Made by a program: the position numbers and the translations under genes | Part shown: one piece after another, positions 18,641-28,681 of the stretch | How the letters are laid out: each line of letters begins with the position of its first letter | How positions within the stretch are numbered: the first letter of the stretch is position 1 | The notes under the pieces: generated by a model | What the model was told of the DNA's origin: nothing | Databases searched by the model: none | What the model saw: only the letters and a program-made list of their open reading frames with translations | NCBI GenBank assembly: GCA_027596945.1 | Contig: JADGJH010000120.1 | Span: forward strand, 571-29,474 | From: Physocladia obscura | Lineage: Eukaryota; Chytridiomycota; Chytridiomycetes; Chytridiales; Chytriomycetaceae | Reading direction: 5' to 3' | Length of the DNA stretch: 28,904 nucleotides

Positions 18641-19560
18641 AGTACTCAGCTTTCCAGCCACAGCCAGCGCACACAAGAGTTTCCATCAAACAAATCTTTC
18701 AAGACTGCAATTCCATTCACAGGTGTCCCAAACTGGTCCTCAAGTTCCTGCCACAGCACCTGTCAATCAACCATGGCATATGCAGCCTGTAAGTTCAGTA
18801 GCACAGCAAAGGATTCCTTGTAGTAGCTTAAGGCCTCATGGAGAACCATTGCCTGGTCCAAAGTAGAGCAACCAGGTCAAAAACCAGCTTGCATGTCATC
18901 TAACTCCAAAGCAGTCACTATGACCAATTCGGGAAGTACAAGCCTTTCATAGAGTTGCCGAGCAGTGCATGTGAGAGCAATGGGCCAGTGGTTTTTGATT
19001 TCTGTGTTGCTGCCTTTGTTCTTGACAATGAGAACCACCAAAGCATGCCTCCATTCATCAGGAATGGTAACTGCATGATGAACAAGAGTTAAAAATAGTA
19101 CAAAAATGTCAGTGACTGCTTTGCCCCCAAGGAAAGCAATTCAGCTGGGATATTGTCAGGCCCAGACACCTTGCCCATTGGGAGAATAGCTAATGCCTTT
19201 CCCACTGACTTCTCTGTGATCAGAGATGAGATCCTTGCAAAAGAGTGATTATGTCTTAAATTCCTGCATGGTGGCAGAGTTCCTTCAGACTATTACTAAC
19301 ATCCTCACCATTTTGTCCATGATTCACTTGTTCAACAGCAATATTTTCATCATTTTCAACCTTTTTGGCCAGTGTGGCTTCTTCTCTGTCTGTCCTAATT
19401 TCTGATTCAGCATCATATCAACCCTGTTCATCTCCTACTTCATCATCCCCACTGATTTGAGTTTCAATTTCATGCCAAATTCCTTTTGCAGCTCTGATTT
19501 GATATGGACATTCAATATTACCAGTCAGCTTTGTTGAATTCCTCAGAGAATCAACTCTCT
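18628..19560 (-). mobile_element. Older minus-strand LINE, 5' part (RT fingers and early palm), decayed
   Basis: Read on the minus strand: an acidic linker (about 19530-19280), GKVSGPDNIPAELL near 19180-19140, IPDEWRHALVVLIVKNKG and HWPIALT, ARQLYERLVLPEL, QAGF*PGCSTLDQAMVLHEA (TGA at 18879-18877 where LINE RTs have Arg), and AGKLSTPIPN ending at the insertion point. It continues at 12980. No endonuclease domain is seen upstream, so this copy is probably 5'-truncated. The edge near 19560 is approximate. Beyond it, 19561-19733 holds a short minus-strand segment (RQYLPADEKYLWKEADSII) that I cannot assign. Confidence 0.8.
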
Positions 19561-19733
19561 TGTGTTTATATTGATTATTTAAAAGAATTGATGATGTTAA
19601 TTTGATACACCAATTTCATAAACTGCCAAGTACAATGATCTGTGCCATCCTCACAGTTGTTATTATAGAGTCAGCCTCCTTCCAAAGATATTTCTCATCT
19701 GCTGGGAGGTATTGCCTGATTGCACATAAATTA

Positions 19734-20335
19734 TCTAACAATCAAAGCACTATTAAAAACAAAGACAAACAAAACTACACTCACTGTCCTCCTCCTGTTC
19801 TGTTATCTCAATTATGCCACTCATGGTTTGAACTCCAATTTGCAATTCAATTTGCACTTGGATTGCAATGCTGCAATCAATAACTTCTTGTGGCTGTGAT
19901 GCAGTAGGCTTATCTGTTGTTTGCAGTTGATTGAACTTTGATTTTAGTTGAATTGAGGTACGTCTTTGATTTTCTTGAACTCCAGAATTGAATTGATTTT
20001 CAACTTGCCCATTCATTCCCACTGCTAGGACAATTCTCGTCAACTAAATTCAGAAGTTCTGTAAACAAAGGCAATCAGATTGAGTAATATTTAATAAAGA
20101 AAACACAAATTACTTTTGATTTCTTCTTGATCAAAGTTTGCAGTTCTGCCAGCCCCAAGGAGAGAGTGCAAAAGTTTTGGTGCTGCTTTCAACAGAGTGC
20201 TGCCAGCTGATACCCTTTTTAGACCCATTTGTGTTTTGTTTTATTTGTGATAATTTGTGAAAGTATTTGTTAACAATTTGTGAAGGCATTTGTGAAGGTA
20301 TTTGTGAAAATTTGTTTTGTTGTTTTTATTCATTT
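19734..20335 (-). repeat. Inverted duplication, left arm
   Basis: The left arm of a head-to-head inverted repeat pairs with 20385-20897. The outer end is ATCTAACAATCAAAG. Arms look about 90% identical by eye. On the minus strand the arm encodes a Gln-rich peptide (ENQFNSG.. to ..EITEQEEDSECSFVCLCF). It contains an apparent intron (GTAATTTG..TTTACAG, near 20116-20062) and a frameshift beside it. The inner part carries TTTGTGAA units, one block more than the right arm. I do not recognise the encoded family. Confidence 0.75.
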
Positions 20336-20384
20336 TTCAGGGACTTCCATTGAAGAACAGAAAAAAGCAAAATGTGAATTTTGG

Positions 20385-20897
20385 AATGAATAAACAAATT
20401 TTCACAAATACAAATACTTTCACAAATTATCACAAATAAAACAAAAAAACTGAGTCCAAAAAGGTTATCAGCTGATAGCACTCTATGGAAAGCAGCACCA
20501 AAACTTTTGCACTCTCTCCCTGGAATTGGCAGGACTGCAAACTTTGATCAAGATGAAATCACAAGTAATTTGAGCTTTCTTAATCTGATCAACTTTGTTG
20601 ACAAACATTGTCCTAGGGCAAGAGTTGAAAATCAATTCAATTCTGGAACTCAAGAAAATCAAAGACATACCTCAATTCAACTAAAATTGAAGTTCAATTG
20701 ACTGCAAACAACTGACAAGCCAACTGCATCACAGCTGCAAGAAGTTATTGATTGCAGCATTGCAATCCAAGTGCAAATTGAATTGCAAATTGGAACCCAA
20801 ACCATGAGTGGAATAATTGAGATAACAGAACAGGAGGAGGACAGTGAGTGTAGTTTTGTTTGTCTTTGTTGTTAATAGCACTTTGATTGTTAGATAT
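20385..20897 (+). repeat. Inverted duplication, right arm
   Basis: The right arm, ending GATTGTTAGAT, mirrors the left arm across a spacer of about 50 bp. On the plus strand it encodes the same peptide: LLHSLPGIGRTANFDQDEI, ENQFNSGTQENQR, then TGA (20699-20701) where the other arm has Gln, then LQTTDKPTAS to SECSFVCLC. About 50 bp of the left arm's intron-like segment are missing. Coding strands in both arms point outward from the centre. Confidence 0.75.
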
Positions 20898-21393
20898 GGA
20901 GTAGAAGAAAAAAGAAAGAAAAAGAATAAAAGATGCTTCAAAAAAAAATGGTTTGAAAGCAGTTGGAAAGCGGTTAGAAATTGGTTAGAAATCACTTGAA
21001 TTATTTTTGAGTTGTTGAAAGTAATAGAATGCTTGAAAAAATTCTAGAAAATTCTTTGAGAAAATTTGATTGAATTTCTAATTTACATCAAACATGAAAA
21101 AATGGATTATGAGGCAAAAATAGAGATTTGTTGCATTTTTGCCTGTGACTTAGGGTTGGCTTACAATTGCTTCTGATGTATTTGTCTCCTCATCACTATA
21201 ATTCACAAAATCATCAGTTTTAGATATATTTTCTGCTAATCAAATCTTTGAGATTGTTGAGGTTCTTCTATTGAGGCAGATTTGCCATCTATGGAAGCCT
21301 TCCAATAACTCTAGCTTCTGTGGCAGTTAGCAGTTTAATTTTGCACAGCTTAACAGATTGCCAAACAAAAGGGAAATCACTATATGAGATAGT
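20898..21393. other. Gene-free AT-rich interval
   Basis: No protein-coding frame is recognisable and CpG is essentially absent. On the minus strand near 21310-21280 there is a partial echo of the ORF fragment at 21600-21565 (TAGARTTATKGGAAGGCTYCCAT), suggesting an old internal duplication. Confidence 0.45.
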
Positions 21394-21650
21394 TTATGCC
21401 AGGAATGCTGTCACTTGAGAGTTTATTTTAACTTTTGAGTGATTTGTCATTAGATTTGCATTGCTTGGTGTGCAATGACAGCCACCCTGTTTACATACAA
21501 GGCATATGCAGCAATTTGCACACAATATGCTGTAATATTCAATAGAGTTAAAGTTAATAGATGGGAGCCTTCCCATAATTTCTAATTCTTTAAGATCATC
21601 ATTGGTATCTGTAGTACCACTGTCGCTGGATACATCACTCATTTCCTGTG
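21394..21650 (-). pseudogene. Cys-rich ORF fragment, interrupted upstream by a retroposed insert
   Basis: An 82-codon frame opens MSDVSSDSGTTDTND and ends in a stretch of closely spaced Cys and His (CANCCICLVCKQGGCHC..NH), which could bind zinc. I do not recognise a family. Its ATG (21642-21640) lies inside the left copy of the 19-bp duplication, so the insert landed at the start of this frame. The unoccupied site survives as 21933-21951 plus the sequence to its right. Confidence 0.35.
21632..21650. repeat. Target-site duplication, left copy (19 bp)
   Basis: ACATCACTCATTTCCTGTG, identical to 21933-21951. Following bases differ (T versus A). Confidence 0.9.
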
Positions 21651-21932
21651 TGGGAGGAGTGGAGTTGGGGAAGAGGGTAGAGAGGTGCCAGAGAGGGTGA
21701 GTGGGGATGAAGGTGAGAGGGGGTTGGTGTTAATGAGGGGGGAAGAGGCCAAGATGGAAAATAGGAGGCATTGCTTCCAATGAGTTGCAAATGGCATAGC
21801 CATGCTGTCAGAGACCAAAGCTGAAAGGTGGTGGATTTGGGGATGTCTTTATTTTTGTGTAACACTATTCATAACCTAAATAAAGACAAGTAGCAGCTCC
21901 CAGGGGGAATGCACCTGCAAAAAAACAAAAAA
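21651..21932 (+). mobile_element. Retroposed 282-bp insert (SINE or processed transcript) with A-rich tail
   Basis: Lies exactly between perfect 19-bp duplications and ends in an A-rich tail (CAAAAAAACAAAAAAA), the hallmarks of target-primed retroposition. The first ~90 bp are purine- and G-rich, unlike the surroundings. An AATAAA lies about 40 bp before the tail (near 21877), suggesting a Pol II transcript. I see no clear Pol III A or B boxes, so a processed mRNA or other RNA fits at least as well as a tRNA-derived SINE. No other copy is in the window. Confidence 0.75.
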
Positions 21933-21951
21933 ACATCACTCATTTCCTGTG
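21933..21951. repeat. Target-site duplication, right copy (19 bp)
   Basis: ACATCACTCATTTCCTGTG directly after the A-rich tail, identical to 21632-21650. Confidence 0.9.
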
Positions 21952-22191
21952 ATTATTACTGACAGTGGCATTGAAAAATTTGCAGTTTTGTAATGTAATG
22001 GATTAATGGTGGCAGGCCAGTATTTTTCAGCAGATCCACCAGTATTTTCAATGGAGTAAAGATGTAATTTTTTTTGTTTTCATTCATTTTTGTTGAAGTT
22101 TATGCAACTCTGTGGTGAGAGAAAGTAAACAATCTTTATGAAAAGATTAAACTGATACTGTCTCAACAAATCTGTTGTTCTTACTGTGATA

Positions 22192-22753
22192 CACTACTGC
22201 AGAGGTGTCAACAGCATCAACAGAGAACCATTGAAAAGAAACTGGTATTCAATAAAAACGTTCAGAAAATGTAGAAAAGACAAAAGACAGTTGCAAGATA
22301 CTATGAATGCATTCACAGTCTCTTGTATCAACAGATTTGAATATGCTGATGGCCACAGCACATGTATTCACTGTTGGCACATTCAACTTTAGTTTATTAA
22401 TAAAGATATTAAGCTATTTATTAATTAAACAGAACAATGATTTGTCTAAAGTCAACAAAAACTAAGTGAAGGAACCAACTGTCATTCACTACAACATCAA
22501 TCATTTTGAGTTATAAGCAATGACAGAAAAACCATATTTGTTTGATTTTCCTCAAATATATTTTCATTGAAGGGAACACTCAAAGATGCCTTTGATCTAT
22601 TTGAAATGCTATTTCAAATTCAAAGGCATCTCAAGTACAAAAAAAGCTATAACGAGGGCTTTGGATTTCCTTTTTTTGTGTAGAATCGTAATAAATAAAA
22701 AACTCTCTCAAATCTCAAACTTAAAGTCTGCTAAAAAGTTTTGATAAACTTTA
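22192..22753. repeat. Dispersed repeat, copy B (partner at 1241-1855)
   Basis: Same orientation and block order as copy A: TACTGCAGAGGTGTCAACAG, AAAGATATTAAGCTATTTAT, AACTAAGTGAAGGAACCAAC, then a shared AT-rich end (GAATCGTAATAAATAAAAAAC here). It contains a 68-codon frame at 22186-22392 that is not preserved in copy A. Confidence 0.6.
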
Positions 22754-22778
22754 GTTTCTCACCATAGAATGAATAACC

Positions 22779-23267
22779 TCAGTTTTGCAACATTCTACAA
22801 TTCTCAAAAGAAACTTTGTCAAGAAAGAGGAAATTTGATTTACATGAATGATCTGCCATCCTGTTGATGTTGATATGGATATGGCAAACTGTTTGGTAAA
22901 TTTGTCTTGGCATTCCTCCAAGAAAGCAATGGACCTGATATGATAAAATTGAGTGATCCATGCATAATACTCTGTGTTGAAAAGTCTTTGTTGTTTCAGA
23001 ATTTGTTGAGAAGCACTTCCCCACTTCTATATTTCGAGATTGATTGATTGGTGAATGGTAGGTGTAGACCTGCCATAGATGGTTTCCAGCTTTACCATAT
23101 TTATTTCTTGGAAGAAATGGCCATAGAGGCAATGAATTTGTGTGCAACATTTTGTGTGATTTTTCTTTTGCAACAAAACATTTTGTCCCACAATATTGAA
23201 TTTGTTTTCTTTGAAAATTGAAAGTAGTTAATATTGCTGCTATTGAGTTTGGAAGGCCCCAGCACAA
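22779..23267 (-). other. Unassigned open frame of 162 codons
   Basis: Open on the minus strand, beginning at a TTG codon (no ATG at its head) and ending LDKVSFENCRMLQN. It is rich in His, Cys, Asn and Ser. I recognise no domain. It lies in CpG-poor repeat DNA, so it may be a remnant transposon frame or chance. Confidence 0.2.
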
Positions 23268-23353
23268 AAAGCAAAATAAAATGGTAAATTTATCTTATTG
23301 CAAAATCATCTAAACCATAACCAAAAACAAACACAAAAAACCAAACAGAAAAA

Positions 23354-26300
23354 CTACTTTCGACTTCCAAACAAAGCAGGAAATATTTTCTTTCTTTCTG
23401 GAGATGGACTTAACACTCCGCCATTTCTAACAATACCCCCATTCCCCATTGGTGACACAGCTCTTTGCTGTAGTACAACCCCCACTGCCGCCAACGTCGG
23501 AGAAGAAGACCTGGCTAAACCCAACGACTTGGAAACATGCACATTATACATATTTGACGAGAAATACCCGCTACCGCCGCCATCTCCCGAAACAGATGAC
23601 CCAACAACACTCCGCTCATTACTCAATGTCCGCCCCATTGCAACCCCTCCATTATATCTTTTTGTTGGCATCGGGGCCTCTGGAGCAGCCAAATACTTGC
23701 TGCCGCCGCCGCCATTGGTATTTACATCCCCGCCTTCAGAGCTTCCTCCCCCAGACCCTTTCGACGTCTTGGATCCTTTTCTTTCCCGTTCAGACGGCGG
23801 CATTTCGGGGTACGGCCGTAGTGTCCGGGAGTTTGAACTGGACACTTGCGATCCCGAGGAGTTGTTGATAGTCATACTTTGAAGTGTGTCAGGGATATCA
23901 ATACTGTTGTTCCCCCGGAATGCGTGTTGATCGCTGTTTGTTACATCAGTAACTAATATTTTATGTGGCGATAACGAAGCAGTAACTTGGGCTGCTTGTA
24001 GTTCGGCAGTAATTTCCTGTTGTAGTTGCAGTTGCTGCGCTACAGCTGCTAGCAGTGCGCGCTGCTGCAAAAGAAGTTTTTGCTGTTTAAGGAGCTGGAT
24101 GGAGATGTCTTCCTGAGTTTTCAGAGATGCAGTGCCACCAACATCAAAGTATAAAGCACCTGGTGTTGGAGTTGCACCGCGAATCGACTGCGTACTTGTA
24201 TATATGCTTGATGAATTATTTATTCCCGTAGCGTCCTATTGTAAATAATAAATAAACTAAAAAAAACAAAGTGAACAAAATGAAAATAACGCACCAGATG
24301 CCTCAAAGTTTCCACAAAATTTTGCATAGAATCAACCCACATATCACGATCCCCATTCTCTTTTGCCCAGAAATAAAAATATTCCTTTTTAAGAGCTCCG
24401 CCAGACAGTTCGCGTACTTTGACTACACGAAAGGTTGGCTTTCCTTTAAACACATTCGCAACTCCACGATCGTCTCTTCCAATTGCCTCAACGACAGTTT
24501 GAGAATTCAGCTCTATGAATCCAACCACTTGTTCGGTCTTGTGAAAACCTTTCCCTACTTTCACATAGTATAGACCGCGTTTGCGAGGAGACATCACAAG
24601 TACAATATCTTGCCATGAATTAAACATTTTGTTGGTATGGAGCTTTAATTCACCACTGATTGCATCTGGATCATCTTCACTATTAAGAAGTGAAGATGAT
24701 CCATGCGAGAAGTTTGAATGGTGGTGTGGGGTTGGATTCGTTGTAGTGACTGTTCGGCTAACGGTAGGAATGTAAACGTTACTGCTAACGTTTTGACTGA
24801 AACTTGGTGGGAACGGGCTTTTCGCTCGATAAACTGACACACTTGGTTGAATTGTATTTTGCGTCGCGAGCACGGAGGGACTAGAAGTAGATCGCTCAGA
24901 AGGCATAGGTACTTCTTGTCGAATGTCTTCTTCGAATATACCGCGAGGACCAAATGCTTTTTGGGTTGTGTTTGCTCGAAAAACGCGTTGAAAAAAAGAC
25001 GGGCTCTGTGGTCGCTCAGGAAGTGGCAAAGTATTTTGTTGAACAGCTGTAGTTTTAGTTCGTCTAACAACTTCTTGAACCGAAATATGCGGTTTATCGG
25101 AGGCGGCAGACTCGATGCTAACGGTGCTTCCGGGTGGGGATGGAAGTAACGAAACACCATTACGCTTATTTTTTTTCGGGTAAACAGTTTGATCGGTTGT
25201 CGGAGTTGTTTGCAAGTCGGTTTGAACCTTCAATCCGCTCGTTTCGATCCGCGATCCAGAGAATTCAATTCGTGGAATTTGTGCAACTGCAGTGAAATCT
25301 TGACCGTCGAAATTATCTTCATCGTCTTCTCGAAATGATTGCATCATTTCGCTGTGCTCACTCGTATTTATTTCCGTAGCAGTATACAAGCTCGAACGAT
25401 CAAGGTATCGAATTAAATGCGCAGGATGCGCTTTATCTCCAACTTGAGTAGGTAACTCTGGATCAATTTCAATCTTTATTGGTATCAGCAGGTGCGATTT
25501 TAATGAATAATTTCGTTTTTTTTTATACCTCATCATTGTACCATCCGTTAGCTGTTCCTTCTATTCCCCATTGTCGACGAGACTTTGGACCATAATCTGC
25601 ATCGATTCCAACGTCCAAATCAAAATCGTCGTCATCATCGTCGTCATCATCATTATTATCTGCGGACATATCTGAAATACGATTGTAATCTGGTATGATT
25701 GAATCGAGTTCACGAATCAGCCGGGAAGCCGGCATCATGGAAGCATGCTTTTGAATAGAGCTGATATGTTTCATAGTTTGACGTCTGTCGCGTGGTGGGT
25801 GTGGGCCGCCACTGGGATGCTCGTAGAGTGCGGAGGGCTCGGCATCCAGTGGAGAGAGTATGGGACGATCATGAATATCGGCAAATGTTTTGGGAAAAGG
25901 CGCCTTAATTGCAAGAGAGGACGGCGCCGGACTCGAAGAAGATTTTGGCGACATGGAAATTGACCTTGAATTGGTTGATGTCGGTTTCGTTTCGAGAGAA
26001 GGAATTGGAGGTGGAGGGCCACCGGAGAAAAAGGAGTTTATGAGAGCATCGTCAAGATCGGGATTGGGGCTTTCTGCTGCAGCAGATGAAGTTGTTGTTT
26101 CGTCAGTTTCTTCGTCACTTTCGTTAAGGATTGACGAAGCAATGGAAGCAAATTGTTCCGGTTTGGTCATGTCAGAATCGGACGAGCGCATTGAGCTGAG
26201 AGCTTTTTTGAGCATGGCATTTTGTCTGATGCTGAGACGACGAGCGGCGATGGTGGGGTCAATGAGGCGCGGTCGGGTAGCAGAAATACGTTGTTGCTGC

Positions 26301-27079
26301 TTCAGTTCCCATGAACCAATGAGGGTTTTAATGTTTTTGTTTTTAGAGTTGTCACTTTCGACTTCGCCGCTTGACATTAACAGGGCGGCGGACTGGCGAC
26401 GCTCGACAACTCGCGCCAAAGACTCTTCGGCCAGCCGCTCCTTCTGTTTCAGCTCAAAATTATTTGGAAACAGCGCAGACGCATGTTTGGCAAGCGCGTG
26501 GGCGATACGCAACTGCTCGACATCGTCCTCGTCCCATACGGTCGAAACTTTGTGGGCGGAATAATCGGTTTTGTTAATGTTATTCGTGTTATTGTTGTTT
26601 ATAGCAAGAGAGTTCGGTTTTGCTTTCGGCGTTTGGGGCGGCGTTGATGTTGGCGTTGGTGTTGCGGGTTTGAATTCAGTCAGTATTGGACCATGTTGCA
26701 ACGCGTCTGACAGCCGCCGTGTTTCCTGGGGGGTTGGCGCCGTCAACGTAGCAATATCCTGTGCCGATAGCCGCTTCTCTTTCTCTTTCTCTTTCTGCTT
26801 CTGCCTCTCTTTCTGCCTCTCCTTCTCCTTATCTTCCTCAACTGCTTCCACTTCCGCTCCAATTAGAAAAGATAATGCCGCATGCGCGTCTGGCAGGTCT
26901 AATCCTGGGAATAGGTTCTGTTTTTCAACTGCTTTTGCTACTGCTGCTGCTGCTGGTGCTGGTTTTGCTGACGCCGAAGTTTTTGATGTAACTATTGGCC
27001 GCACGGGTTTTACCAAAACTTCCCCGGTCCGCTGCAACTCATCCAGTTGAGTCTGCAGTACCGCAAGCTGCTTGCTCAT
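23354..27079 (-). CDS. PH-domain protein, long and largely disordered
   Basis: Three exons: 27079-25529, 25473-24295 and 24235-23354, with introns of 55 and 59 nt in phase 0 (donors GTATAA and GTGCGT), giving 1203 residues. The frame is open 19 codons further upstream, but only to a GTG, so ATG 27079 (MSKQLAVLQTQLDELQ) is preferred. Order: a short N-terminal coiled coil; an Ala/Pro-rich part; a Lys/Glu/Gln run at about 78-103; a helical stretch with AHALAKHASALFPNNFELKQKERL; Ser-rich disorder; an acidic run of nine Asp near 475; more Ser/Pro disorder; a PH domain at about 792-910 (SGELKLHTNKMFNSWQDIVL to the C-terminal helix DRDMWVDSMQNFVETLRHL, with the expected late Trp); a Gln-rich coiled coil; and a Gly/Ser-rich tail. 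PH domains bind phosphoinositides or proteins at membranes. A role at the cell cortex or in polarity is only inference. I cannot name the family. Confidence 0.8.
24236..24294 (-). other. Intron 2 of the PH-domain gene
   Basis: Donor CTG|GTGCGT (24295/24294), acceptor TTTACAATAG|GACGCT (24236/24235), 59 nt, with a long T run. It joins ..TLRHL to DATGINNSSS in phase 0, directly after the PH domain. Confidence 0.8.
25474..25528 (-). other. Intron 1 of the PH-domain gene
   Basis: Donor GATGAG|GTATAA (25529/25528), acceptor CCAATAAAG|ATTGAA (25474/25473), 55 nt, with a CTGAT branch-like element. It joins GWYNDE to IEIDPELPTQ in phase 0. Confidence 0.75.
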
Positions 27080-28217
27080 CTCACCAAATTGAAAAAAAAA
27101 ACGGAAATTTGCTAAAAAATTTTGAATCTCCGCCACCAGTTTGACAAAAACCTAATATCCATCGTCTTTATTGTATGATTAAAACTGGCAATTTGAACAC
27201 TTTGCAAAGCAAGCTTCACTTCCTTGAAGTATTCTGTTTCCTGACCATTTGTCACTTAGCTGAAATACCAGGGGATCAATCAAACCAAAGTGCCAATAAT
27301 ATACTGGAAAATTATTAAAACCATTGATTCCTTTTCTGAAATAGTCACAACAAATCAATAAAAATCTATCATCTCTAAAACCACTTGTTAGACATATAAA
27401 TTAATAATAACTACAACAGCACCTCTGATTCATCCTACTTCAATGATGCAGACTCAAAGAGTGCTGTAGGAATTGACTATGTTTTTTCTTATTCTGAAAA
27501 ACATATTCACATGCACACCACCTGATCTGCTTACCAATGTCATCCCTCCACACATAAATCTCCTGTCACTAGGTCCCAACCTGTCATTGGTCATCTGTGA
27601 CCTCCAAAACTGCAAATTTTGGCTCATGTTGCTGTGCAAAATCCATTATCTCTGGAAATTGCTGCTGCCATTATAGTTAAATGATGATAATGAAAATGGT
27701 CATATTGAGGGAAATAACCAGAATCTGGTAAAAATCAGCCCCAGCAGTAATTTTGCCACTATTAAAAGCACCATAATTGCTGGCTTTTTCATTTGACTAC
27801 TATCCTTGCTTCGTATATGTGTTAATTTTCATAAAATTGACTTGTATTTTTCCTTTCATATCTGTAAAACTAGTTGAAACCAAAAAAAAGTCTCAAAATT
27901 TCATTTTGTTAGACTTACAAGCAAAATTTTTAACAAAACCAGTAATAATTCCAAAAGAAAATCAAGTAATGTAAATATAATTCAAGCCTTATTCAATTTA
28001 CACACTGATTTGTATCTTGACAAACTTCAAGAGCAAGTGTATGCATCTTTTGCAGTACCTGCTTCATTTCAACCATTTAAACAACTCTGAGTAAATTTGA
28101 ATATTCACATACACATGTAATAATCAAAATAATATATCCTTTGTTTGACTGAAATACTACATGCTTTATGAAGTTATCAGTTAGAGCAGTAGAGTGCAAT
28201 GAGATTGAGCACCAAAA

Positions 28218-28301
28218 TTTGATGTAAATTAGATTGCTAATCTAATTTGATGTAAATTAGATTGCTAATCTAATTTGATGTAAATTAGATTGCTAATCTA
28301 A
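28218..28301. repeat. Three tandem 28-bp palindromic units
   Basis: The unit TTTGATGTAAATTAGATTGC + TAATCTAA occurs three times without a mismatch, at 28218, 28246 and 28274. Each unit, with the next two bases, contains a perfect 10-bp stem (AAATTAGATT / AATCTAATTT) around a GCT loop. Confidence 0.9.
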
Positions 28302-28579
28302 TTTTCTCCAAGAATGTTCTTACACCTACTATTACTTTCAAGAATCCAAAAACAATTCAAGGAATTTTCAACTGGTTTTCAACCATTTTTCTTTTAAAGA
28401 TCTTTAATTTTTGTTCTTTCATTTCTTTCTACTTCAAAAACTACTTAAACCCAACTTGTTTCTTTACTTTATCATTGGTCATTAAATAAAAAAAAACATA
28501 TCTTAAGTATTAAAACCTCTATTCTAACTATATCCTATACTTCAGTCTTGAATTCTTATCATTTAGTTCTAGGGTATGC

Positions 28580-28613
28580 ATTATACCTATATGGCATAAT
28601 TATATGGTATAAT
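28580..28613. repeat. AT-rich inverted repeat
   Basis: ATTATACC at 28580-28587 pairs with GGTATAAT at 28606-28613 across an 18-base AT-rich loop. It could extrude as a cruciform but may be incidental in such AT-rich DNA. Confidence 0.4.
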
Positions 28614-28656
28614 TTATATAATAAAATTCATTAGACTAGTTTAATTCTGTTTCCCA

Positions 28657-28681
28657 TTTTTATTTTTATTTTTATTTTTTT
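28657..28681. repeat. TTTTTA microsatellite
   Basis: Four TTTTTA-type units in a row, followed by further T/A-rich sequence. Confidence 0.7.

Noticed and set aside
18628..19560. Reading this piece as a separate, independent LINE fragment
   Set aside because: It joins 12980 in frame through the shared 13 bp, so one interrupted element explains both pieces.
25890..27050. Long plus-strand ORFs (159-224 codons) opposite the PH-domain gene
   Set aside because: Antisense shadows. The Ser/Phe/Cys repeats mirror the Lys/Glu run on the real strand.
27061..27136. Start of the PH protein at codon 27136
   Set aside because: That codon is GTG. The first in-frame ATG is 27079 and opens a plausible coiled coil.
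28218..28301. CRISPR-like array
   Set aside because: The units are directly contiguous with no spacers, and the genome is eukaryotic.
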